The translations under genes were made by a program, and so were the position numbers. This document shows positions 18,119 through 28,300 of a stretch of DNA of 64,000 nucleotides, one piece after another (position 1 is the first letter of the stretch; every line of letters begins with the position of its first letter). The DNA comes from DASRDU01 sp035560235 (lineage in GTDB: Bacteria; Acidobacteriota; Blastocatellia; RBC074): assembly GCA_035560235.1 (NCBI GenBank), contig DATMAG010000036.1, positions 1 to 64,000 on the forward strand. The letters run 5' to 3'. The notes below the pieces were generated by a model, which saw nothing but the letters and a program-made list of their open reading frames with translations, searched no databases and was not told the DNA's origin.

Positions 18119-20413
18119 GTGAATAACAGATGGAGACAACTTTCCATTCTGCTGCTGTTGCTGCTCTCGCTTGGCGTGGCAGCGACCACTGCTGCCAGAC
18201 GTTATTTTCACACTTCAATCGCCGCTGTTCCCGACCCGGTTCAGACTTCATCCCCGCTCCAGGCCGAACCGGATGAGCGGCCACCGCAGATCAGAACCAG
18301 CGCCGTCAGCCTGGAGTTCACCGCTCAGACGCAGCCCGAATCAGCGCAGGACGCAATGCTCACGCGGCGCGGTTACAGCATCGCTGACGGCAGGCAGTCG
18401 GCCACGCTCGTTTTCAGTCCGCAGGCAGTCACGCTCGAAGCGCCAGCCCCGTTTCTGGCGCTCTCGGCCGCGTGGAATGCTGAAAGCGCGGAGGATGCAA
18501 AGCTGACCGTCAGTATTCGCGCTTCAGCCGATGGCTCGCAATGGGGCGAGTGGCTGCAATCGAGTCTCGATGGCGATCCGCGCACGCATTCGGGCCTCTT
18601 CTTTCTGCCTGCTGATTCCAGACTCATTCAGTGCCGCATCGAGATGCAGCGCAGCCCGCGCGGCGATTCACCTCACATCAGCGGGATCAGGTTCAGATTC
18701 ATCAGCCCCGGCGCGACGACGCGAGCGATGTTCGAGCGCATGCGAAATCAGCCGCAGTTTGCAGGCGACACGTCATCAGGCTGGAACAGAATCGCCGGTG
18801 CCGGTGGCGCTTTTCCGAAGCCTGCGATTGTCTCGCGCACGGCGTGGGGCTGTCCTGACGGCGAAAGGCCGCACCGGGGCGAACCTTCCTACACTACTGT
18901 GACGCATCTGATCGTGCATCACACGGCGACGGGCAACGAAGCCTCTGACTGGCCCGCGGTGGTGCGCAGCATCTGGAACTTTCACGTCTTTACGAACGGC
19001 TGGAGCGACATCGGCTACAACTACCTGGTTGATCCGGGCGGGCTGATTTACGAGGGCCGCGCCGGAGGCGACAACGTTCTCGGCGCTCATTTCAGTTGCG
19101 CCAATTCCGGCACGATGGGCACGGCGATGCTCGGCACGTTTATGACTGCGACTCCGGCAGAGAAAGCCCTGACGAGCCTGAAATATCTGCTCGCGTGGAA
19201 GTGCGATCAGCGCGCGATTGATCCGCTCGGCAGCACCTTTCACGGCAGCACACAACTCAATCTGCAGAATATTTCCGGGCACCGTGACGCGAACGCTTCG
19301 ACTGCGCCGATGGCGTGTCCGGGCACTGAATGTCCGGGCAATGCGCTCTATCCGCTGCTGCCTGTCGTCAGAAGCGAGGTCAAAGGCTTCACCGATCCGG
19401 CTGATGATTTTTCGCTTTCAACTGCGGTTTCATCCATCAGCCTGCAGGCCGGCAGCGATGGCAGCGTCGTTATCAGCACGGCGACAGTCAGAGGCCAGGC
19501 GCAGACATTGAGGCTTGAAATCAGCGGACTGCCTGCCGGAGTAACGGCCACCATCAATCCGCCGGTCATCATCTCAGGCGCGTCAGCCAGTCTGAGTCTC
19601 AATGTGGCCGCGAATGCAGCGGGCGGAACCTATCCGCTCTCGATTGCTGCAACCGGCACCACGATTCGCGCGCGGCAGCTGAGCCTCGCTGTGACCGGAA
19701 CGATCACAACTGTCTCAGCGGCGGATTACGGCGGCGACCGACTCGCCCGCGATGCCATCGTCGCGGCCTTTGGCGCGGGGCTTTCGTCCTCGCTGCAAAC
19801 AGCCACGACGCTGCCGCTGCCGCTCGAACTCGCCGGAGTCTCGGTCAAAGTCAGAGACAGCACTGAGACTGAACGCGCCGCGCCGCTCTTTTTCGTCGCG
19901 CCCAATCAGATCAACTTTCAGATTCCTCAGAACACCGCGACCGGAACGGCAACTGTGACAGTGATGAACGGCAGCACCGTAGTGGCTCGCGGCGCGATTC
20001 AGACAGTGGATGTCAGGCCATCGCTCTTTTCAGCCAATGCTGACGGCAGCGGCGTGGCGGCGGCGCTCGCGCTGCGCGTCAAGGCTGACGGAACGCAGAG
20101 CTACGAACCGGTCGCGCAGTTTGACGAGGCGCTGAAAAGATTCGTCGCCCGCCCCCTCGATCTCGGCGCCGATCAGGTCTGGCTGATTCTCTTTGGTACA
20201 GGCATTCGGCACCGTTCGAGTGAGGAAGCAGTAAAGGTGAAAATCGGCGGCGTGGCTGCTCAGGTTTTCTACGCGGGTGAGCAGGGCGCATTTGCCGGAC
20301 TCGATCAGATCAATGCGCTGATTCCGGCGAGCCTGAGCGGGCGCGGTGAGGTTGAGATTGAGGTCACTGTTGACGGCCAGCCAGCAAACGTGGTGCGCGT
20401 CAGTGTGAAGTGA
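18119..20413 (+). CDS. N-acetylmuramoyl-L-alanine amidase (PGRP/Amidase_2) with C-terminal TIGR03437 domain
   Basis: Product is 764 residues. The GTG at 18119 follows GAAAGGATC and starts a short positively charged segment and hydrophobic helix (signal peptide or anchor). The amidase domain (about 233-417) has SRTAWGCP at its start, zinc ligands in HLIVHHTATG and SGHRDAN, the tyrosine in IGYNYLVDP and the last ligand in MACPGTECPG. It should cut the lactyl-peptide bond of peptidoglycan. Residues 425-525 form an Ig-like region with SGLPAGVTATINPP. Residues 530-764 are a TIGR03437 domain (SAADYGGDRLARDAIVAAFG to ANVVRVSVK), also present in two other proteins here. Cell-wall turnover or attack on other bacteria are both possible. 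Confidence 0.92.
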   Translation: MNNRWRQLSILLLLLLSLGVAATTAARRYFHTSIAAVPDPVQTSSPLQAEPDERPPQIRTSAVSLEFTAQTQPESAQDAMLTRRGYSIADGRQSATLVFSPQAVTLEAPAPFLALSAAWNAESAEDAKLTVSIRASADGSQWGEWLQSSLDGDPRTHSGLFFLPADSRLIQCRIEMQRSPRGDSPHISGIRFRFISPGATTRAMFERMRNQPQFAGDTSSGWNRIAGAGGAFPKPAIVSRTAWGCPDGERPHRGEPSYTTVTHLIVHHTATGNEASDWPAVVRSIWNFHVFTNGWSDIGYNYLVDPGGLIYEGRAGGDNVLGAHFSCANSGTMGTAMLGTFMTATPAEKALTSLKYLLAWKCDQRAIDPLGSTFHGSTQLNLQNISGHRDANASTAPMACPGTECPGNALYPLLPVVRSEVKGFTDPADDFSLSTAVSSISLQAGSDGSVVISTATVRGQAQTLRLEISGLPAGVTATINPPVIISGASASLSLNVAANAAGGTYPLSIAATGTTIRARQLSLAVTGTITTVSAADYGGDRLARDAIVAAFGAGLSSSLQTATTLPLPLELAGVSVKVRDSTETERAAPLFFVAPNQINFQIPQNTATGTATVTVMNGSTVVARGAIQTVDVRPSLFSANADGSGVAAALALRVKADGTQSYEPVAQFDEALKRFVARPLDLGADQVWLILFGTGIRHRSSEEAVKVKIGGVAAQVFYAGEQGAFAGLDQINALIPASLSGRGEVEIEVTVDGQPANVVRVSVK

Positions 20414-20438
20414 AGACACGAATCATTCGCGCTCTGGT

Positions 20439-21887
20439 CTACTTCCCTGACTTCGCTGTCCTCGCCAGAATCCAGTCTGAAATTGTGTTGAGCGCGGTCG
20501 GAGAGATCGTTTCCTCGATCTTTTCGTATTCAGCAAAGCCCCCGGTCTGTGCGGTCTGAAAAAGGTGATTGAGCTTTGGCAGTTCAACGAGCTTGTAGTC
20601 CCTGTTTCCGGCGGCTTTGAGCGCCTTGTCAATTTCGGGCAGGTTCTGTTTCGGCGGGACCTGCAGATCGAGTTCGCCGTTGACAGCCAGGACAGGAATT
20701 CTGACCTGCCTGAGCGTCGGGCGCGGATCATATGTCAGAAAGTAGCGGAACCAGGGCGAGTTGACCTGTTTGATCTGCGCTTCGATGGCTGCCTGAGAGG
20801 CTATGGCCTGTTTGCGCTGCTCTTCCGGCAGTTCGGCAAGCTGCTTTGCAAACATCTCGCGCAACTGCTTTTCAGCTGCGGCTGCATCCTTTTCTGACTT
20901 CACAATCGCAAACATCGCGGCCTGAGTTTTACGGTTCTCTTCAATCGCATCTTCCTTTGCGCCTGCCGCGCGGCTCATCAGCGCGCCCTGTTCGTAAAGA
21001 ATCTCTTCGCCCGTAACGCCGGGGCCGGCCATCAGCACGATGAAGGCCACGTCCTTTGACTTCGCCGCGACCATCGGCGCAATCAGGCCGCCTTCGCTGT
21101 GACCGATGAGGCCGATCTGTTTCGGATTGATCTCAGGGCGCGATTTCAGATACTCGATTCCGGCCAGGGCATCGCTCGCAAAATCCTCGCTCGTCGCCAG
21201 GCTGAATTTGCCTGTGGATTTGCCGATGCCGCGATCATCCACGCGCAGCACGGCGATGCCCTGCCGCGTCAGATGATCGGCGAGCACCAGAAACGGCTTG
21301 TGCCCGAGCAGCGCTTCGTTGCGATCCTGCGGGCCGGAGCCGGTGATGAGCAGCACTGCCGGAAACGGCCCCTGAGATTTCGGCAGCGTCAGTGTTCCGG
21401 CAAGCCTGACGCCTTCAGCGGCCTTGTTCTCATAGCTGACTTCCTCTTCGCGGTAAGGATAAGGCGGCTTCGGCTCCTGCGGTCGTTTCGGCGGTTCCTT
21501 TGGCTTCACACCACGCTTCAGGGTCAGCGGGAATGACACTCCTCCCTGCGTGAATTTGCCGGAAATTTCTGTCCCGTCGCTGTTGAGCGTGCCTTCGTAT
21601 GAAGCCATCAACTGCTTCATCTCGAATTTCAGCGTCTGACCGGCAAACGTGACCGTGTCAACCGGAATGCCGCTTGCGCCCTGATCCGGGCTGTCGACCT
21701 TTGCGCTCAGCGCGCCCGTCGCATCCTGCGCAAGGTGCAGCACCAGCGTCAGTTTCGCCGCGCCGACATCAAGCACGCCCGACCAGTCACCGCTGATGCC
21801 CTGATTCTGCGCCTTCTCCTGAGCGTTCGCTTCAGCCGGCAGCAGCAGCACAGTCAGCAGCACTCCCGCACAAATCATTCTGATCAT
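20439..21887 (-). CDS. Exported alpha/beta hydrolase (acyl-peptidase/esterase type) with N-terminal beta domain
   Basis: Product is 482 residues. The ATG at 21887 begins a good signal peptide (MIRMICAGVLLTVLLLPAEANA) with AGAGGTC upstream. Residues 25-125 are a beta-rich domain of the type GDWSGVLDVGAAKLTLVLHL often found before such hydrolases. The catalytic domain from about 150 shows the oxyanion region LLITGSGPQDRNE, nucleophile elbow GHSEGG (Ser), an acid in VNGELDLQVPP and the histidine in LNHLFQ. Proteins of this class act on acyl or peptide esters in the periplasm. The substrate is unknown. It is convergent with the amidase gene, whose stop is only 25 bases away, and no terminator is visible in that gap. 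Confidence 0.88.
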   Translation of the reverse strand: MIRMICAGVLLTVLLLPAEANAQEKAQNQGISGDWSGVLDVGAAKLTLVLHLAQDATGALSAKVDSPDQGASGIPVDTVTFAGQTLKFEMKQLMASYEGTLNSDGTEISGKFTQGGVSFPLTLKRGVKPKEPPKRPQEPKPPYPYREEEVSYENKAAEGVRLAGTLTLPKSQGPFPAVLLITGSGPQDRNEALLGHKPFLVLADHLTRQGIAVLRVDDRGIGKSTGKFSLATSEDFASDALAGIEYLKSRPEINPKQIGLIGHSEGGLIAPMVAAKSKDVAFIVLMAGPGVTGEEILYEQGALMSRAAGAKEDAIEENRKTQAAMFAIVKSEKDAAAAEKQLREMFAKQLAELPEEQRKQAIASQAAIEAQIKQVNSPWFRYFLTYDPRPTLRQVRIPVLAVNGELDLQVPPKQNLPEIDKALKAAGNRDYKLVELPKLNHLFQTAQTGGFAEYEKIEETISPTALNTISDWILARTAKSGK

Positions 21888-22311
21888 GGATGACCTCTTC
21901 TGATGAATTCGCTTATAACAGCCGGATGAACAGCAATCCGAACAGAGTTGATGAATGAACATACGCCTGTCAGCGGCAGAGGTTCAAGGCAAACCCGGAT
22001 GAAACAAAAACAGTGGAGCATTTGCAGCCGGGACTAATTATTCCTGTCACTTTGTTCAGCGTCTTCGCTGTTGAGGTGCGACTGAAACATGCAGTAGTAT
22101 TCGCCTGCCCTCATCGAACGGGCATCGGGTAAGGCAGCAACTCTGGCAGCGCCAATGACCTCTGATGCTGCAGCCTGATTCAGCCGTTTACTCAGCCTGA
22201 GAAAACACCACAGCGTAATTTCTCAGCCAGTCATTTCTGACGAACTTGTGATCGCAGGCGCGAAAGATCGCCCTGCTTCATCACAGCCAGACAATCATCA
22301 CCTTAAAAGCC
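21888..22311. other. Intergenic region, 424 bp, divergent upstream region
   Basis: This lies between the divergently transcribed hydrolase gene and the giant surface protein gene. It is less GC-rich than the neighbouring genes. I see no coding frame, RNA gene, clear promoter or large repeat here. Confidence 0.4.
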
Positions 22312-25300
22312 ATGAAACTGTCGTCTGTCAGATTACACCTCTCTGTTGCATTCATTCTGGTTTCAGCATGCATCGGCGGATGGCTGCTGAGCAGTCATCC
22401 GACAGCTCTTCCTGACGGATCAGCCGCGACTGCGCCGCGTGTTTCTGCGGCAGTATCGTCTGTCGCTGCCGGAACCGGCAGCAGTCGTGATTGCGACCCG
22501 GCCACACGCAGTCGCATCAGTCAGGCTTATGGCCGTCTGCCGCTGCGGTTTGAAGCCAACGCAGGTCAGACGGACGAGGCCGTGAAGTTCCTGGTGCGTG
22601 GCAGCGGCTACACCTTTTTCCTGACGGCTGAGGAAGCAGTCATCCGGCTGCGGCGCACTGAAACCGGAACGCCTCAGCCGGATCAGGCAGGCAAACTCGC
22701 GGCCTGCAATGTTCCGTCGAACGCCAGCGAATCAATGGTGCGGATGAAATTGTTGGGCGCCGATTCATCATCGCGCCTGACCGGAATGAATCCGCTGGGC
22801 GGCAGAAGCAGCTATTTCATCGGCAATGATCCCGGACGCTGGCGCACCGGCGTGGTGAGCTTTGAAAAGGTCAGGCAGGAAAACGTCTGGCCGGGGGTTG
22901 ATCTGGTCTGGTACGGCAATCAGCAGCAGCTTGAATATGATTTCGTCGTCGCGCCTGGCACTGACCCGCGCGCCATCAGACTGGCGATCAGCGGGACGCA
23001 GGCGATGAAGGTTGATGCAGAAGGCCGACTCGTGCTGCCGACTGAGAACGGCGACCTGCTGATGCAGAAGCCGCAGGCGTGGCAGGAAGTGGCTGGTGAA
23101 CGAAAAGCGATTGCCTGTCAGTACCGGCTCGGCGCTTCTGATGAAGTGGCCTTCGACCTCGGCAGTTATGACAGCACCCTGCCGCTCGTGATTGACCCGG
23201 TGCTGGTCTATTCCACTCTGCTTGGCGGAACCGGAAGCGATCAGGCTCTGTCAGTTGCCGTGGACAGCGACGGTAACGCATATGTCACAGGACAGACCAA
23301 CTCAACAGATTTTCCCGGCGGGAGCGCGATTCAGGCGGCAAAGGGATCGCAGAACGATGTCTTCGTAATGAAGCTCAATCCCGCAGGCAATGCCGTCGTT
23401 TATGCCACGTGGCTGGGCGGCAGTGGCAATGAAAGCGGCACTTCGATTGCGGTGGATGCGGGTGGCAGCGCGTTTGTGGCGGGAGTGACGACCTCGCTGA
23501 ACTTTCCGCTCCTGAATCCGCTGCAGCCTGCCTGGGGCGGATCAAATGATGCCTTCCTGGTGAAGCTGAATCCGGCGGGTTCAGCCCTGGTCTGGTCAAC
23601 ATATCTCGGCGGGTCGGGAACAGATAGCGCACGGGCGCTGGCGCTTGACGGCAGCGGCAATGCGTATCTGACAGGCGACACCGATTCCTGGGACTTTCCG
23701 CTCCGGAACGCCATGCAGACCAGTAAAAAAGGCAGCGCGGTCTATACCAGTTCAGATTCAGGCAGTAACTGGAACGCGGCGGGCAACGAGCTGAAGGTTT
23801 CGCAGGTCTACGATCTGGCGCTCGATCCGAAGAACCCGGCCACTCTCTATGCCGGGACGGAACGCGGCATCTACAAAAGCACGAACAGCGGCGGCGTCTG
23901 GGCGCGGATCGGCGGCACTCAGCTTCCCTATTCAGTCACGCAACTGGCAATTGATTACGTCACGACCTCGACTCTGTATGCCGTCAGCGGCGCTTTTCTG
24001 TACAAAAGCACTGACAGCGGCGGTACCTGGACGAAACTGAATATTCCATCCATCGTGCAGTCCCTGACGATGGACCCGGTCAGTCCTGCCACGCTCTACA
24101 TCACGGACTTCAATTCGGCCTACAAAAGCACTGACGGCGGAACCACCTGGACACCTGTCAATAATCCCCGCTCCGTCTTTGGCGGAGCAGTTGACATCAA
24201 CAGCATTGCGATTGATTCGACAACTCCGACGATCCTCTATGCCGGGACTACCAATGGCATCTACAAAAGCACCGATGGAGGAAAGCTATGGACCCCGCTG
24301 ACCAGTGGTCTGCCCACCGGTTATCAGCTCAACATCAGCCGAATGGTAATCAGCCGCAGCAATCCGTCCGTGCTTTATGCGGTTCTCAACACAGGCGGAA
24401 TCTACAAGACTACCAATGGCGGCAATAACTGGGAGTCAGTCACGCCTCCGCTTCCATCCTATACCTCTCTGACGGTCTTGGTGATTGATCCGACCAGCGC
24501 GAATACGGTTTATCTGGGCACGCAACTTTTCGGGTTGTACAAGACGACCGATGGCGGAGCTACCTGGCAGGCAGGCAACAACGGGCTGAATGCTCAGTAT
24601 GTCGCAGCGATTGCGATTCCCGTCAGCGCGCCCGCGACCGTGTATGCCGGAACGAGCAGCGGCACCGATGCCTTTGTCTCCAAAATCAACGCCAATGGCT
24701 CGGCGCTGATCTACTCATCCTACCTCGGCGGCAGCAACAATGACGGCGCTTATGACATCGCGGTTGACGCTGGCGGCAATGCTTATCTGACCGGAGGAAC
24801 TGCCTCATTCGATTTCCCGACGGCGAATGCATATCAGGCGACGCTGAATGGATCGAGCGATGCCTTCGTTACCGGAATCAATCCGGCAGGCTCCGGGCTG
24901 CTCTGGTCAACCTTTCTGGGCGGCAGTCAGTCTGAATCCGGTTTCGCGATCGCTGTCGGCGCGACAGGCAGCGTCTATGTGACGGGTGACACCGGCTCAA
25001 CCGACTTTCCGACGGTCAACCCTCTCCAGGCGAATAACCGTTCGGTCAGCCCGGCCATCAATGACGGCTTTGTGACCCGGTTCAGCGCAGACGGAGCGAA
25101 GCTGGATTACTCGACCTATCTCGGCGGCAGGGATTTCGATTACCCGACGGATCTTGCCCTTGATGCGGCAGGCAACGTTTATGTCACCGGACAGACCTTC
25201 TCGTCCGACTTCCCGACCTTCAACGCCCTGCAGCCGTTCAATGGCAGCGGCAGCACCTATCCGAGCCACGATGCCTTTGTCACAAAGCTGAAGGCTGATG

Positions 25301-28300
25301 GCTCGGCCTTCGTCTATTCAACCTGGCTTGGCGGGGGCGATTACGATCAGGCTTACAGCATCGCCGTGGATGCTGCGGGCAATGCCTATGTCACCGGGTT
25401 CACTTTCTCACTCAACTTCCCGCTCACGCCGAACCCGCTGCGTTCGACCAGAGTTGCAACCGAGGCGTTCATCACCAAACTGGCCGTCAACTCCGATCTG
25501 TCTGTCAGTCTCAGCGATCAGCCCGATCCGGTGATGGTCGGCAACACGCTGACTTACACGCTTACGGTGACGAACAACGGCCCGGACATTGCGACCGGCG
25601 TGACGGTGACTGACACGCTGCCTGCGGGAGCAACTTTCGTCAGTGCGACTGCTTCACAGGGCAGTTGCAGCGGCAGCGGCCCGGTCACCTGCGGCCTGGG
25701 CGAGATGCCCGCAGGCGGCAAAGTGACAATCAGCATTGTCGTGACGCCGAATGCTACCGCGACAATTTCAAGCACTGCCAGTGTGACCAGTACGATCCCG
25801 GATTTGAACGCAGCAAATAACTCGGCCACGCAGCAGACGAAAGTCTCAAATCTGCCCTCCATCTACGGGCGCGTGATTACAGGCGACGGAGCGGGACTGA
25901 GCGCGGTATCAATGGCGCTCAGCGGCGCGCAGGTTCCCTCGGTGACGACAGCGAGCGACGGCAGCTATCAGATCGGCGAGCTGACGGCAGGCGGCAGTTA
26001 CATCATTACGCCATCGCGCCAGGGTTATGTTTTCAATCCGCCGAGCCGCAGCTTCGGCAATCTGAGCGCGGATCAGCGAGCCGACTTCGGCGCGGTGGCC
26101 TGTCTGTTTTCGATTGCGCCGCTCAATCAGTCCTTCCCGGCAACCGGCGGCACCGGCACGGTGAAAATAACCAGTCCCGATCCGCAATGCCCCTGGAATG
26201 CGCGCAGCAATGTTCCCTGGATCACGCTCAACGCGCCTGTCAGCGGCACCGGCAGCGCGACGCTCACCTTCAGCGTTGCCCCAACGGTTGGTTCGCGCAG
26301 CGGCACTCTGACGATTGCCGGCAACACATTCACCGTCTGGCAGGAATTCAATGCGTGTTCAGCTCCGAATTTTTCCGGCCTGCCCCTCGTTCCCATGGGG
26401 CCGGTCATCACCAGCACAGGCGCGCCGAATTTGGTGGTGAAGGATTTCAACGGAGACGGCCAGCCCGATGTTGCCTGGACAGGCACGAGCAACTCCCTGC
26501 CTGCCGTGTCCGTCTCACTGAGCAATGGCAGCGGCGGTTACAACGCTCCGGCCAGTCTGCTGACTGCTCCGGAATATCCGGCCTTTACGAGTATTCGCGC
26601 TGCCGATTTCAATAATGACGGCAGGCCCGATCTGGCAGTGATCAGGGACACGCGTCTTTATCTGCTGCTTAACGATGGAGCGGGCACTTTCAAGCCGCCT
26701 GTCGAAACGAATCTTTCGCAGAGACTCGCGTCGCTGCTCACCGGAGATTTCAATGGCGACGGAAACACTGACCTCGTGTTCTTCACTGTCGATGTGCCGT
26801 CCGACATCAGAATCCTTGTTCTCTCTGGAACCGGAACGGGAAGTTTCGGCGCTGTCAGGGCCATTGCCTACAGGCCCGTTGTTCCGGTCAGTCAGTCCGA
26901 TTCGGGCGACTTCAACGGAGACGGCAAAGCCGACCTGGCGCTGCTTTACGGTCCCGGCCTGATCATAATTCTGAAAGGAACCGGCACCGGCGATTTTGAA
27001 TTCGCCACGAGCATTGATGCGACGGGCGGGACTGTGGGGATTATGACTGTCGGTGATTTCAACGGTGATCTCAGATCGGATGTCGCTTATCTGAAATCAT
27101 TCGACAATCAGACAGCCTCGGTCTTTCTGGCGGATAACGCAGGCGGGTTCGGCAAGCCGCTCAGCGTCGGCATCACAGGGCCTGGAAAGGCCGTCATTGC
27201 CGAAGATTTCAACGGAAATGGCAAAGCCGAACTGGCCGTGCTGACCACTGATGGAGCGGCCCTGCTGTCAGTGACCGGCGGCAGTCTGGAGATCAGAGGC
27301 TTTTACTTCACCGGGACGACCGCCGCTGTTCCCGCGGGTTCGAATGCAGTCGCCTTCTTCGGCACGGGCGACTATAACCGTGACGGTCGCCCTGATCTGT
27401 TCGTTCCCGGAGTCGGAGGGCTGGCGGTGCTGATCTCGGACGGGAATGGAGGATTTGCAGGCCCGCGCAGTTTCACCTTCTCTGTGCCTTCGCCAAACAT
27501 TCCTCTGCAATCTCTCAATCCGGCGGCGGTCAGAGCAGCCGATCTGAATGGCGACGGAATCAGCGATCTGGCGCTCCTTTATGGCGACAAGGTCGTGGTA
27601 ATGACCGGCAATGGCCGGGGCGAATTCGGCGCCCAGGTCGGATATACGGCTGGCAGTTCACCACGCGCGCTGGCTTTCAGCGACATCAATCGTGACGGCA
27701 AAACTGACCTGGCAGTTCTGAACAACGGCTCAGGCAGCGTGACCATTCTCATCAACGATGGCAAAGGCGTTTTCACGCAAACCTTCACCATCGCCACGGG
27801 CGCGAATCCACGCTCCTTTGCCGTTGAGGATTTCACCGGCGATGGCATCCCTGATCTGATCGTCAAAACGGGAACGAGCGGCCTGTCGCTGCTGGCGGGC
27901 GACGGCAAGGGAGGATTTGCCGCAGTCAATTCCGGCCTTGTCCCCGGCTTCAGCGATCTGGTCTTCAGAACGGGCGATTTCAATGGCGACGGAATCACCG
28001 ATCTGGTTGTGCTCAATGCCGTTCCTTTCACTGACTGTTCCACTTCCGGCAAACAACTGGTCGTGCTGACCGGCGATGGCAGAGGAGGCTTTGCCACTGC
28101 CTGGCAGCGAACGCTCGCCGAACTGTCGCTTGATTCCGTTCCGAGTTCGCTGGAATTCTCCGACCTGAACGGCGACGGACGCGCTGATCTGCTCTTTACC
28201 AGCAACTGTCAGAGGCAGTTCGGGCTGTCCGTCATGCTCTCCGGCAGTGACGGCAGTTTCAGCGCGCCGGTCAAATATGCCGCAGGCAGTTCGCCGGTCA